This document shows, one piece after another, positions 29,901-37,227 of a DNA stretch of 64,000 nt. The notes beneath the pieces were generated by a model that worked only from the letters and a program-made list of their open reading frames with translations, did no database searches and was not told the origin of the DNA. The stretch comes from an uncultured Clostridia bacterium (GTDB taxonomy: Bacteria; Bacillota; Clostridia; Monoglobales; Monoglobaceae): positions 1 to 64,000 of the forward strand of contig CANQQJ010000014.1 of the NCBI GenBank assembly GCA_947625905.1. The letters are read 5' to 3'. The translations under genes were made by a program, and so were the position numbers. Each line of letters starts with the position of its first letter. Position 1 is the first letter of the stretch.

Positions 29901-31220
29901 AAAGCTGTCTGCTATCAGGCCGTCTTTTATCTTAACGGCGCCGATCTCGGTTATCGCCTCATAGTCCGCCTTGAGGCCCGTGGTCTCAAGATCGAACACC
30001 ACATAGGTCCCGCGCTTCATTCGGCGGATCTTGTTCAGCTCTTTCGAAGGGATGTCGTCGATCAGATAGCCCTCCATGCCGTATATCATTTTAAAGCCCT
30101 TGTGGGCCTTGGCCGCCGCGTACGCGTCGGGAAAGCCCTGGACCACGCCGTGATCGGTTATCGCCATCGCGGGGTGCCCCCAGTAGACCGCGCGGTCTAC
30201 CAGATCGCCGATCGAAGTCATCGCGTCCATCGCGCTCATCTTGGTGTGAAGGTGCAGCTCAACGCGCTTTTTGGGATAGTCGTCCGTCCTGACGGGCGGT
30301 TTCTCAAGGAGCTGCGCTGAGCTCACCTTAACGACCCACGAGCGCAGAAATTCGTCGTACTCATAATTTCCCGCCACCTTCAGCAGCGCGCCCTCGCGGA
30401 CCATTTCGGCCAGGGGCTTCATTTTTTCCTCGCCGCCGAAGGCGCTGCAGGTGGTCGCCCACTCGTCGTCGCCGATCGAGAAACGCACGGATATGGTCTT
30501 GCGGCTGCCGCGGGCGTTTTCCCTCGTTTCGCACTCGATGACCTCGCCGCTGATCACGCAGGCACCGGTGTCCTCGTTTAGATTTATAATGGATGTCGGC
30601 TCCTCGTCGATGTGCTTTCCGAATTGCTTCGCCGCGGGCTTCGCGGCCTTTTTTTGCGGCGCGGGCGGCGCGGCGGCGATCTTTTGCGCGATGCTCTGCT
30701 CCAGCTCCTCCTGCCGCTTTATGTACTCGTCTCTGTCGGTGTCCTCGAATTTAAGGCGCACGCTGACCTCGGCGCCCAGGCCGTATGAAACATGGCCGCG
30801 CATAAAGCTGTCATAGCCTATCTTGCGCAGCATCTCCTCGCTGCCCTTAAGGCCGCCGATCGTCAGAACGCCGTCTCTGAGCTCCGCCTCGGCGCCGCCC
30901 AGAAAGGCCCTGCCCGAATCGTGCCCGCTCAAAAAGACCTCGGTCAGGTAGTCGAAATACTCGTCCGAAAAACCAAGTCTCGGATATTTTACAAATATGT
31001 CAAAGTCTTTGAGGCCGTACAGCTTTTTCGCGGTCTCGACAAAGGCGCGGGTGTCGGCCGCGGGCAGAAAATCGTCCGCGTCATTTCCCGAAAGATAGAC
31101 CGCCACCTCTCCCGCGGCGGTGTCCACATTGCAGGACGCGATCGCGAATTTCTCAAGAACGCGCGCGAAGCTCTCGGCCACGCTCACTTTGTCGAATATG
31201 TCAAGAATGTTTGGGTTCAT
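26958..31220 (-). CDS. polC: DNA polymerase III alpha subunit, Gram-positive type
   Basis: PolC (1420 residues, normal length) is the replicative polymerase with built-in proofreading. In order: an N-terminal region, an OB fold (about 210-300), a PHP domain beginning near ELHLHTKMSAMDA, a DEDDh 3'-5' exonuclease inserted in the PHP region (VVFDLETTGL, AHNAKFDMGF), then the polymerase core with a Cys4 zinc site (CPECKYSEF, CPKCG), DIDLNFSGE, and a C-terminal helix-hairpin-helix region. It follows ispG by 18 nt and starts after AAAGGATC. The ispG-polC pairing is common in Clostridia. Confidence 0.97.
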   Translation of the reverse strand: MNPNILDIFDKVSVAESFARVLEKFAIASCNVDTAAGEVAVYLSGNDADDFLPAADTRAFVETAKKLYGLKDFDIFVKYPRLGFSDEYFDYLTEVFLSGHDSGRAFLGGAEAELRDGVLTIGGLKGSEEMLRKIGYDSFMRGHVSYGLGAEVSVRLKFEDTDRDEYIKRQEELEQSIAQKIAAAPPAPQKKAAKPAAKQFGKHIDEEPTSIINLNEDTGACVISGEVIECETRENARGSRKTISVRFSIGDDEWATTCSAFGGEEKMKPLAEMVREGALLKVAGNYEYDEFLRSWVVKVSSAQLLEKPPVRTDDYPKKRVELHLHTKMSAMDAMTSIGDLVDRAVYWGHPAMAITDHGVVQGFPDAYAAAKAHKGFKMIYGMEGYLIDDIPSKELNKIRRMKRGTYVVFDLETTGLKADYEAITEIGAVKIKDGLIADSFSQLVNPERSIPAEITQITGITDEMVKDMPTIAEALPRFKEFCGEAVMVAHNAKFDMGFIYAAARQLNIYFPNKTMDTLKMSRDLFPDEEVHKLDFVCERLGVKLDNHHRAVADATATAYCFIKMMEMTAWKEAAELEKNIPTIEKDDPRIKERKYHIILLARNYVGLKNLYILISRSNLDYFYRRPGIPKSLLYKYHEGIVIGSACEQGELYRSIIKGLPDEELLEIAEFYDYLEIQPLGNNVFMLRNGQVGSENGLIEINKKIVELGDRAGIKTVATCDVHFMDPKDEMYRRVLQGAQGYEDAETQAPLYLRTTDEMLEEFGYLGDRAEEIVIDNTIEIANTIEEIQPVRDGSYPPEIPNSERDLLDMCHKKAHEIYGDVLPEIVEKRMNRELDCIVKYGYSVMYIIAQKLVKKSNDAGYLVGSRGSVGSSFAAFLSGITEVNALCPHYVCPECKYSEFYEHGEYAVGMDMPDKICPKCGAPLKKDGLNIPFETFLGFEGDKVPDIDLNFSGEYQATAHKYVGELFGEEYVFKAGTIGTIADKTAIALARKYYEQKEITAPEAELKRISKGMVDVKRTTGQHPGGIIVCPKTMDIHDFTPVQHPADKKDSDIITTHFDFHSIHDNLLKLDILGHDDPSTIRMLEDLTGVDALKIPFDDPETMSIFSGTEALGVTPEQIDSKVGTFGVPEFGTNFVRGMLVDTMPKTFVELLIISGLSHGTDVWLNNAQDLIKNRTATLSEVIGLRDDIMVYLIQKGLEPVMAFQIMEFVRKGRAAKEGMPEEYEKAMREHDVPPWYIESCKKIKYMFPKAHAAAYVMMAVRIAYFKVHYPIQFYMSYYTVRADLFDAAIMAKGKDGVISEMRKIRVKGNSATANEKNLFTILEVCLEMYERGIEFAPVDLYESHAFKFKEKNGRILPPLNAFQGVGTAAAQAVYDAAREGEFMSKEELKQRSGVTKTVIETLAENGVLGSLPDSSQISF

Positions 31221-31238
31221 TATATATCAGATCCTTTT

Positions 31239-32288
31239 TTAATCGTTGTCCGTCATTTTTTTGATCTCGCTCAGCAGGCAGGGCACGATCTCGTCCTCGC
31301 TGATCTTTTTGATTATCTTTCCGTGTTCGAACAGCACGGCGCAGCCGTCGCCGCCCGCTATGCCGATGTCGGCGTCTGCCGCCTCTCCGGGGCCGTTGAC
31401 CACGCAGCCCATAACCGCGACTTTGAGCTTTTTATTGATCCCGCTCACCGCCTCGTTTATCTTTTCGGCTATGGGTATCAGGTCTATCTTGGTCCTGGCG
31501 CAGGTGGGGCAGGACACGACCTCGACATGATCGCCGCCCATTCCCAGCGAGCGCAGTATCAGCTTGGCCGCCTTGACCTCGCGCAGAGGGTCGTCGGTCA
31601 GCGAGACGCGTATCGTGTCGCCTATGCCGTCAAGCAGCAGCGAGCCGATCCCGACCGCGGATTTGACGATGCCCTGCTCGGTCGTTCCCGCCTCGGTCAC
31701 GCCCAGGTGCAGCGGATACGGGAAGGTCCCGGCCGCCAGCCGATAAGCCGCGACCGTGGTCTTTACGCTCGACGCCTTGAGCGACAGCACAATATCGTCA
31801 AAATCAAATTTGTTCAGGATCCCGACGTGGCGCTTGGCGCTCTCGACCATGGCCCTCGGCAGGTCGCCGCCGCATTTTTCGAGCAGTCCCTTTTCCAGCG
31901 AGCCGCCGTTCACGCCTATCCTGATCGGCACGCCCGCGGCCTTCGCGGCCTTCGCCACCGCCGCGGCATTGCTTTCGCCGCCGATGTTTCCGGGATTTAT
32001 CCTCACCTTGTCTATCCCGCGCTCTATGCACATCAGTGCCAGACGGTAGTCGAAATGTATGTCCGCCACCAGCGGCACGCTCGTGCGGCTTTTGATCGCC
32101 TCGACGGCTTTGGCGCTCTGCTCGTCGGGCACCGAAAAGCGCACGATATCGCAGCCCGCCTCGGCCAGAGCGTTTATCTGAGCGGTCACGCGCTCGATGT
32201 CCGAAGTGGGAACGTTTGTCATTGACTGGATCTTTATCGGCGCTCCGCCTCCGATCTCGGCCGCGCCTATTTTTATTTTTTTGGTCAT
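31239..32288 (-). CDS. ispG: 4-hydroxy-3-methylbut-2-enyl diphosphate synthase (flavodoxin/ferredoxin)
   Basis: IspG (349 residues) carries out the penultimate step of the MEP isoprenoid pathway using a [4Fe-4S] cluster. The TIM-barrel N half (IQSMTNVPTSD, RFSVPDEQSA) and the C-terminal iron-sulfur domain with Cys ligands in SCPTCARTK and MGCVVNGPGEA are present. The ATG at 32288 is preferred to the longer frame because AGGAGAACTCTC precedes it and the protein then begins MTKKIKIG, as in homologues. It has a promoter at 32320-32348 and probably drives polC as well. Confidence 0.96.
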   Translation of the reverse strand: MTKKIKIGAAEIGGGAPIKIQSMTNVPTSDIERVTAQINALAEAGCDIVRFSVPDEQSAKAVEAIKSRTSVPLVADIHFDYRLALMCIERGIDKVRINPGNIGGESNAAAVAKAAKAAGVPIRIGVNGGSLEKGLLEKCGGDLPRAMVESAKRHVGILNKFDFDDIVLSLKASSVKTTVAAYRLAAGTFPYPLHLGVTEAGTTEQGIVKSAVGIGSLLLDGIGDTIRVSLTDDPLREVKAAKLILRSLGMGGDHVEVVSCPTCARTKIDLIPIAEKINEAVSGINKKLKVAVMGCVVNGPGEAADADIGIAGGDGCAVLFEHGKIIKKISEDEIVPCLLSEIKKMTDND

Positions 32289-32319
32289 GAGAGTTCTCCT
32301 GAAAACTTTTGATACGACC

Positions 32320-32348
32320 ATTTTAACATAACGCGGTTTTATATTCAA
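32320..32348 (-). promoter_or_regulatory. ispG-polC promoter
   Basis: TTGAAT (32348-32343), 17-bp spacer and TAAAAT (32325-32320) lie about 30 bp before the ispG start. Confidence 0.7.
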
Positions 32349-32410
32349 GGGCAAATTTTTGAATCGGGCGGCACCGCGCGAATTTTTGCGCGATCAAAAC
32401 GCGGCGGAGC

Positions 32411-32436
32411 AAAAAAATCTCCCGCTGTGCGGGAGA
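32411..32436 (-). terminator. Terminator of the DUF362 gene
   Basis: TCTCCCGC and GCGGGAGA (32418-32436) form a tight stem. The minus strand continues into ATTTTTTTG. It follows the stop codon at 32441 directly. Confidence 0.85.
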
Positions 32437-32440
32437 AAAA

Positions 32441-33583
32441 TTATTTCAAAAACTTGAGCATAAAGCGGTTGAGCGGCGGGCGCTTGATCTTGACCGCGCC
32501 CTTGGGGCACAGCTCCTGGCAGCAGAAGCATTTTATGCACTTTTTTCGGTCGATGTCGGGTTTTCCGCTTTCCATGCTTATCGCCTTGGGCGGGCAGCAT
32601 CGGGCGCACTCGCCGCAGCCCACGCATTTTCCCGCGTCGATCGCGGGGCGCGAGGCCAGCATTTTCACGACCAGCTTGTTAAGGCGCGGCGGCAGCGACA
32701 CGACTTTAAGGAGATTAAAGTCGGTTTGGGGCTTCACAAAATCGCCGAGCCCGAACGAGGCGGGATCATCGCCCGTGACCTCTACGAAGCTTGGGTCAAA
32801 CAGCCCGCGGGCCGCGGCCTCCGAGATCGTGTCAACGTCGCCGAGATCGTAGCCTATCATTTTGCATGCGATATAGTCGAGGGCGTGCAGATTGGCGGCG
32901 GCCATTATAACGCCCGCGTCGCGCCGCTCGCCGTTGGTGGGCCCGTCGCCCTCCATGCCCCACACTCCGTCCATGACCGCCAGCGTCGGCTTCACTGTCT
33001 CGCACAGATCGACCAGCATCGAGCAAAACGCCTTCCGCTCGTCCAGGCGGAAGTGCAGCTCCGCCTTATACGTGCCGGGGACCGTGCCGTACAGATTTTT
33101 GACCGCGCCGCTGTAGCTGGTCATCGAGTGGGTCTTGAGCTTGGGCAGCGAGATTATCACATCGGCGTCAAGCACGGGCTTTATGATCGGCAGCTTTTTA
33201 ACGGTGGCGCCGCCGGGGCACGGGACTTCCTCAAAGGCGGTGTCGTAATTTATGACCGCGTCCGTACCCTCCGCCGCCTCGAGCGCTCCGCAGGCCGAGT
33301 ACACGCTTTTGAGATACGCCGCGTTGTACGGCCCGCCGGGGCTCTCGGCGATCGTCGCTTTGCCGCCGGCGCTCTCGGCCAATTCTATCACCGCGCGCAG
33401 CACCGCCGGGTGGGTGGTGACCGCCGCCTCGGGCTTCCTGCGCGACACATAATTCGGCTTCAGCACCACGCGGCTTCCGGGCTTCACATATTTTTCGATA
33501 CCGCCGATAAGGTCCAGCGATTTTTTCACCGCCGCGTAAGCATCGGCATAATCGGCGCATTTAACGATCGAGACTTTATCCAT
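32441..33583 (-). CDS. DUF362-domain protein with two C-terminal [4Fe-4S] clusters
   Basis: This protein of 380 residues has an N-terminal DUF362 domain (KPNYVSRRKPEAAVTTHP, IISLPKLKTHS, GDGPTNG) and a ferredoxin-type tail with two Cys clusters, CVGCGECARCC and CIKCFCCQELC, fit for two [4Fe-4S] centres. The family is widespread in anaerobes and its substrate is unknown; it is probably a cytoplasmic redox protein. The ATG at 33583 follows GAGGGGAATTATT and gives MDKVSIVKC. An upstream in-frame ATG would precede this site. The gene appears monocistronic. Confidence 0.9.
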   Translation of the reverse strand: MDKVSIVKCADYADAYAAVKKSLDLIGGIEKYVKPGSRVVLKPNYVSRRKPEAAVTTHPAVLRAVIELAESAGGKATIAESPGGPYNAAYLKSVYSACGALEAAEGTDAVINYDTAFEEVPCPGGATVKKLPIIKPVLDADVIISLPKLKTHSMTSYSGAVKNLYGTVPGTYKAELHFRLDERKAFCSMLVDLCETVKPTLAVMDGVWGMEGDGPTNGERRDAGVIMAAANLHALDYIACKMIGYDLGDVDTISEAAARGLFDPSFVEVTGDDPASFGLGDFVKPQTDFNLLKVVSLPPRLNKLVVKMLASRPAIDAGKCVGCGECARCCPPKAISMESGKPDIDRKKCIKCFCCQELCPKGAVKIKRPPLNRFMLKFLK

Positions 33584-33654
33584 AATAATTCCCCTCATAA
33601 TATGTTTGTTGTTATAATTATACACCACCCGCCCCGCAAAAACAAGGGGAAAAA

Positions 33655-33805
33655 TGCCCCTGCGGAACGCCGGGGTCGTCGTCCCCTACGACCGCGGGAA
33701 AATGCCAACGCATTCTGCCAAATCATCTCCGCGTAATCACTATTCGCTAATCACTAATCTCTACGTTCGTAGGGGCGGACGACCTCGGCCGCCCGCCCCT
33801 TTGGA
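33655..33805. repeat. Mosaic intergenic repeat cluster R2
   Basis: It contains a GTCGTCGTCCCCTACGACC arm, a heptamer stretch (AATCACT ATTCGCT AATCACT AATCTCT, 33736-33763) and a CGTAGGGGCGGACGACC...GGCCGCCCG arm. It fills the gap between the DUF362 gene and the LRR gene. Confidence 0.8.
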
Positions 33806-33829
33806 TTTAATTGGGAATTAATTAAATTT

Positions 33830-35449
33830 TCACAAACTCATCTCGGCGCTTTCCGCCAGCGGTTTCATATCCTTTAAATTATTCCAAAGCATAACCTTTA
33901 TGTCAGAACCCGCAAGGTCAACATTGTCAAACGCGACCGTATCCGCCGCGGGCTTCGTCGTCATAAACCGCAGTACTCCGCTTTTGTTGTACGCCGCCAG
34001 AACAACAATACCGCTCATGCCGTTAAGCTCCGAAATATTGATATTCGCCCCGTTTGCCGAGCAGATTGAGATCATGATCTCCGGCTCCCCCGGCATGGGC
34101 GAGTTATAATGTATCGTGGCGTTGAGCAATGAACTGTCTTCTGAATAAGGATATTCGTGATACACAATATTTATTAAATCCCATTCGCTTTTGCTTCCTT
34201 TGTAATAAACATCGGTGAGATTTTCACAGCCCGGAAGTCGTCCAATCTTTTTTACACTTCTTGGAATATACATGCTTTTTAAATTATGACAATAACTTAA
34301 AGTTCCGAACTCTATTTCGGTTATACTGTTTGGGAACGCTATACTTGTAAACGCGCAGCCATAAAAAGCTTCTTCCCCGATGGATTTTACGCTATTTGGA
34401 ATATTTATATTTGTTAATTTGTCGCAATATTTAAAAGCTCCATCATCAATTCTTACAACGCTGTTTGGGATTGAAATACTCTCAAGATTGTAGCAACCCG
34501 CAAACCCTCCTATAGTTTTTGTTCCTTGTCTGATTTGATAACTGCTTGCCAATTCGTCAGGATTTGCTCTTATGAGGTGGTTGTCAATGTATAAAACGCC
34601 GTTTTCCCAATTTTGTTTATTATTATAATAAGCTGTGCCATAAAATCCGGAATCGCACTTCAATACGCTGTCAGGCATATTTATTTTTGAAAGATTTGTG
34701 CATCCAAACACAACGTCATCATTGATATATTTCAGTCCGTTTGGTATTACAAGCTCTTTAAGATTATTACAATTTTCAAAAGCGTAGTCTGCAATACCGA
34801 TAGTTCCGGGATTGACTTCATATTTGCCTTTTACTAAATCAGGTTTTGCTTCTATGAGATATTTTCCGACATATAAAACGCCGTTTGTCCAATTTGATTG
34901 ATTATTATAGTATGCAGTGTTTTCAAAAGCAACTCTTGAAATCTTCGATATTGTGTCCGGCAACGTAATATTTGCCAGCATTTTACAATTTTTAAAAGCG
35001 CCATTGTCTATGTATGTGACCCCGTCTGGGATTTTTATTTCGGTAAGATTTACACAACCACTAAATGCGCTGCCTCCGATACTTCTGACACTGCCGGGTA
35101 TTTTGATTTCGGTTATATTAGGATAATCATAAATTGGGGAATTATAAGACATTTTATCAGAAAATCTACTAAACATTCCATCGGCTATACTTGTAACACC
35201 TTCTTGAATTATTACTTTTTTTATTTTCTCGGCGCTCCAAAGAGGAAACCCGTGACCATCACGAATATCCATTGTATCCCCCTCACCGCTTATCGTCAGC
35301 GTGCCGTCGCTGTCAAGTGTCCATTTCACATTGTCGCCTTGCGCGCCGCAGTCGTCACTGTCTATTATTGTCGCGGCGGTTGCGGGCATAAACGTAATTA
35401 AAGCGCAAACAATTGTCAATACCAATGCTAAACATAAAACTCTTTTCAT
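33830..35449 (-). CDS. Secreted BspA-type leucine-rich-repeat surface protein
   Basis: This 539-residue protein has a signal peptide (MKRVLCLALVLTIVCALITF, cut after ATA), a short conserved segment (WTLDSDGTLTISGEG), then about a dozen BspA/LRR_5 repeats of the pattern AFxxCxNLTxIxIPxSVxxI with gaps encoding WxNGVLYxxxxLI. The tail is a small beta domain. Such proteins are extracellular and bind host or matrix ligands; no LPXTG or cell-wall-binding motif is visible, so it may be released. The ATG at 35449 follows AGGAGG. The leader is long and structured, with a terminator directly before the ribosome site. Its AT content is higher than that of the housekeeping neighbours. Confidence 0.9.
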   Translation of the reverse strand: MKRVLCLALVLTIVCALITFMPATAATIIDSDDCGAQGDNVKWTLDSDGTLTISGEGDTMDIRDGHGFPLWSAEKIKKVIIQEGVTSIADGMFSRFSDKMSYNSPIYDYPNITEIKIPGSVRSIGGSAFSGCVNLTEIKIPDGVTYIDNGAFKNCKMLANITLPDTISKISRVAFENTAYYNNQSNWTNGVLYVGKYLIEAKPDLVKGKYEVNPGTIGIADYAFENCNNLKELVIPNGLKYINDDVVFGCTNLSKINMPDSVLKCDSGFYGTAYYNNKQNWENGVLYIDNHLIRANPDELASSYQIRQGTKTIGGFAGCYNLESISIPNSVVRIDDGAFKYCDKLTNINIPNSVKSIGEEAFYGCAFTSIAFPNSITEIEFGTLSYCHNLKSMYIPRSVKKIGRLPGCENLTDVYYKGSKSEWDLINIVYHEYPYSEDSSLLNATIHYNSPMPGEPEIMISICSANGANINISELNGMSGIVVLAAYNKSGVLRFMTTKPAADTVAFDNVDLAGSDIKVMLWNNLKDMKPLAESAEMSL

Positions 35450-35463
35450 AAAAATGTACCTCC

Positions 35464-35636
35464 TAAAATAAAAAGTGTATGGCCTCAATCGAAACCATAC
35501 ACGAAAAATGTTAGCCCCGATTGTTGTCACACAAGTTTCTAACCTGAAATAATCGGTATATGAAAATAGAGCGTACATTTTTGCCAAACGCAAAAATACA
35601 CCGATTAGTTCAAGTAAAATATTAACTTATGTGACA
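35464..35636 (-). ncRNA. Structured 5' leader with terminator (candidate attenuator/riboswitch) of the LRR gene
   Basis: The transcript from the promoter at 35642-35670 would contain nested pairings: TGTCACATAAG (35636-35626) with CTTGTGTGACA (35535-35525), AATCGGTGTAT (35606-35596) with ATATACCGATT (35561-35551), and an inner ATTTTTGC/GCAAAAAT hairpin. A GTGTATGG...CCATACAC stem (35502-35475) followed by a T-rich stretch lies just upstream of AGGAGG. This order (sensor-like fold, terminator, ribosome site) suggests regulated read-through. It matches no riboswitch class I know. Confidence 0.5.
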
Positions 35637-35641
35637 CACTC

Positions 35642-35670
35642 AGCATATCATATTATTCAAAAAATGTCAA
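35642..35670 (-). promoter_or_regulatory. Promoter of the LRR gene
   Basis: TTGACA (35670-35665), 17-bp spacer and TATGCT (35647-35642) place the start near 35635. Confidence 0.75.
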
Positions 35671-35716
35671 TGAAAATTTAAAAATACAACAAATTCAAGC
35701 CGATTTATTCGCGGCG

Positions 35717-35756
35717 AAAAAAAAAAACAGCAGAGGCATAACCACCGCTATGCCTC
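35717..35756 (-). terminator. Terminator of the YhcG-type operon
   Basis: GAGGCATA (35756-35749) and TATGCCTC (35740-35733) pair on the minus strand and are followed after CTG by a run of eleven T. Confidence 0.85.
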
Positions 35757-35785
35757 CGCCAAAAACTTAAACATCAAATTTTCTT

Positions 35786-36958
35786 TTAAAATAAAATATC
35801 TTCCTCTGTATCCAATAGTTTTTTCAAATCTTCAATATCCGGCAGTGCTTTTCGCAACTCCTCAGACATATCCTTTGACGTCTTATAAGTCGCTACTCCC
35901 ATCGGTTTGGCATAATCCCGGATCACATAGTCCACAAATGACTTGTTCATATCTTTACAAAGAATAATTCCAATAGCAGGATTTTCATGCGCTTTACGTT
36001 CATACCCGTCAAGCACGCTTAAATATCCTTGCAGCTGTCCCAGATATGAGGTTTTAAACTTTCCTCTCTTTAATTCTACAGCGACAAGACAATTTAATTC
36101 CCTATTGAAAAATAAAAGATCTATATATTGATCTTCTCCAAAGGCATCCAGGTGATACTGATTACGAATAAATGCAAAGTCCTTTCCAAAGGTCAGTATG
36201 AAGTTTTTTATATTGTGAATAATAGCGTTTTCCACTACCTTTTCATCAACATCGGCGCTGTCCCTGACATCAAGTTCTTCAACATTAATGTAATCAAGAA
36301 GATATTCGTCTTTGAACACACCTATTGCCTTCAGCGCCTGCTGTCCTGCAGGAAGAGTCTGTACAAAATTGTTCGGAAGAGCTCCCTGATGATGGTAATC
36401 ATCTGCGGCAATGCTTCTCTTCAGTGCCTCTACGGTAAAATGTTCATCCGCGCACCGCCTGACGTAAAAAAGCCGTTCTTCAAAATCTTTAATTTTACCA
36501 AGAATTACTTTGTGATGAGTGAACCCGATGTGCAAAAACGCATCTATCGGAAAATCATGTAAATTTGGAATTTGCAAATTCCAAATCGGTTCAATTTCGT
36601 TTTTTTCTGATTTGGAATTCGTAAGTTCCAAATTATCCGATACATTATTTATAATTTTCTCGGATTGTTCAACTAAATCCAACATTTTCCATTCTTCGTA
36701 AAAAGTACGCATATATCGAAGGTTTCGAGATGTAAATCCTCTAAGTCCGGGTAATTCTTTATCAAGCTGCCGGCTGATGAGATCAATTGCTCCCTTGCCC
36801 CAAAACCCGTTGCGTGAATTTAAAGATATGTACTTGCCAATACCGTAATAGAGCCGCAGCTGTTTCTCGTTCACGGTTCTTGCGGCGTCAAATTGACTTT
36901 GCAATATTGCTGTTTTTATTGCCTCGACTGCTTTATTATAATTCTGTAACTCACTCAT
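35786..36958 (-). CDS. YhcG/DUF1016-type PD-(D/E)XK nuclease-domain protein
   Basis: This 390-residue protein has the DUF1016 N-terminal helical domain (YYGIGKYI, WGKGAIDLIS, LPGLRGFTSRNLRYMR) and a C-terminal PD-(D/E)XK nuclease fold (about 235-370) with Asp in QYIDLLFFN and the Glu/Lys pair in VAVELKRGKF, followed by QLQGYLSVLD. The catalytic set looks complete. YhcG relatives are linked to mobile elements, restriction loci and other DNA-processing contexts. It lies 3 nt after a small acidic protein in a two-gene operon. The AT-rich composition differs from neighbouring housekeeping genes and suggests horizontal transfer. Confidence 0.88.
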   Translation of the reverse strand: MSELQNYNKAVEAIKTAILQSQFDAARTVNEKQLRLYYGIGKYISLNSRNGFWGKGAIDLISRQLDKELPGLRGFTSRNLRYMRTFYEEWKMLDLVEQSEKIINNVSDNLELTNSKSEKNEIEPIWNLQIPNLHDFPIDAFLHIGFTHHKVILGKIKDFEERLFYVRRCADEHFTVEALKRSIAADDYHHQGALPNNFVQTLPAGQQALKAIGVFKDEYLLDYINVEELDVRDSADVDEKVVENAIIHNIKNFILTFGKDFAFIRNQYHLDAFGEDQYIDLLFFNRELNCLVAVELKRGKFKTSYLGQLQGYLSVLDGYERKAHENPAIGIILCKDMNKSFVDYVIRDYAKPMGVATYKTSKDMSEELRKALPDIEDLKKLLDTEEDILF

Positions 36959-36961
36959 ATT

Positions 36962-37177
36962 TTATATCCCTTCAGATACAAATTTCTCTATTTCAACGCC
37001 TTCGTTTTTTTCGGGATCGTCGTCATTCAGATAATCCTCGTAAAGACGCTGGCAAAAGGCGTCGTCCGCTGCGTCTTCCAATGCCATCTGAAAATTTTGC
37101 AGCATGTTCAAAATATAGCCCATCTGCGATTCGGGTATATTTTCGATTATATTGATTGCCGCTTCTTTGTTTGACAT
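36962..37177 (-). CDS. Small acidic helical protein upstream of the YhcG-type nuclease (possible antitoxin or partner)
   Basis: This 71-residue protein (MSNKEAAINIIENIPESQ...) has one amphipathic helical region and an acidic C-terminal half (EDYLNDDDPEKNEGVE). I recognise the general type from small antitoxin-like proteins found beside RelE-family toxins, but no toxin of that kind is present. It starts after GAGGTGATAAT, has a promoter at 37195-37223 and ends 3 nt before the nuclease gene, so the two are co-expressed. An antitoxin or regulatory partner role is inference. Confidence 0.7.
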   Translation of the reverse strand: MSNKEAAINIIENIPESQMGYILNMLQNFQMALEDAADDAFCQRLYEDYLNDDDPEKNEGVEIEKFVSEGI

Positions 37178-37194
37178 ATTATCACCTCGGGTAT

Positions 37195-37223
37195 ATTGTA
37201 TCAGATTTTTTATAAAATATCAA
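37195..37223 (-). promoter_or_regulatory. Promoter of the small acidic protein / YhcG operon
   Basis: TTGATA (37223-37218), 17-bp spacer and TACAAT (37200-37195) lie 18 bp before the ATG. Confidence 0.75.
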
Positions 37224-37227
37224 TACA

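Noticed and set aside
35464-35636. c-di-GMP riboswitch in the LRR leader
   Set aside because: The GEMM core and its tetraloop-receptor elements are not present, although surface proteins are common targets of that class.
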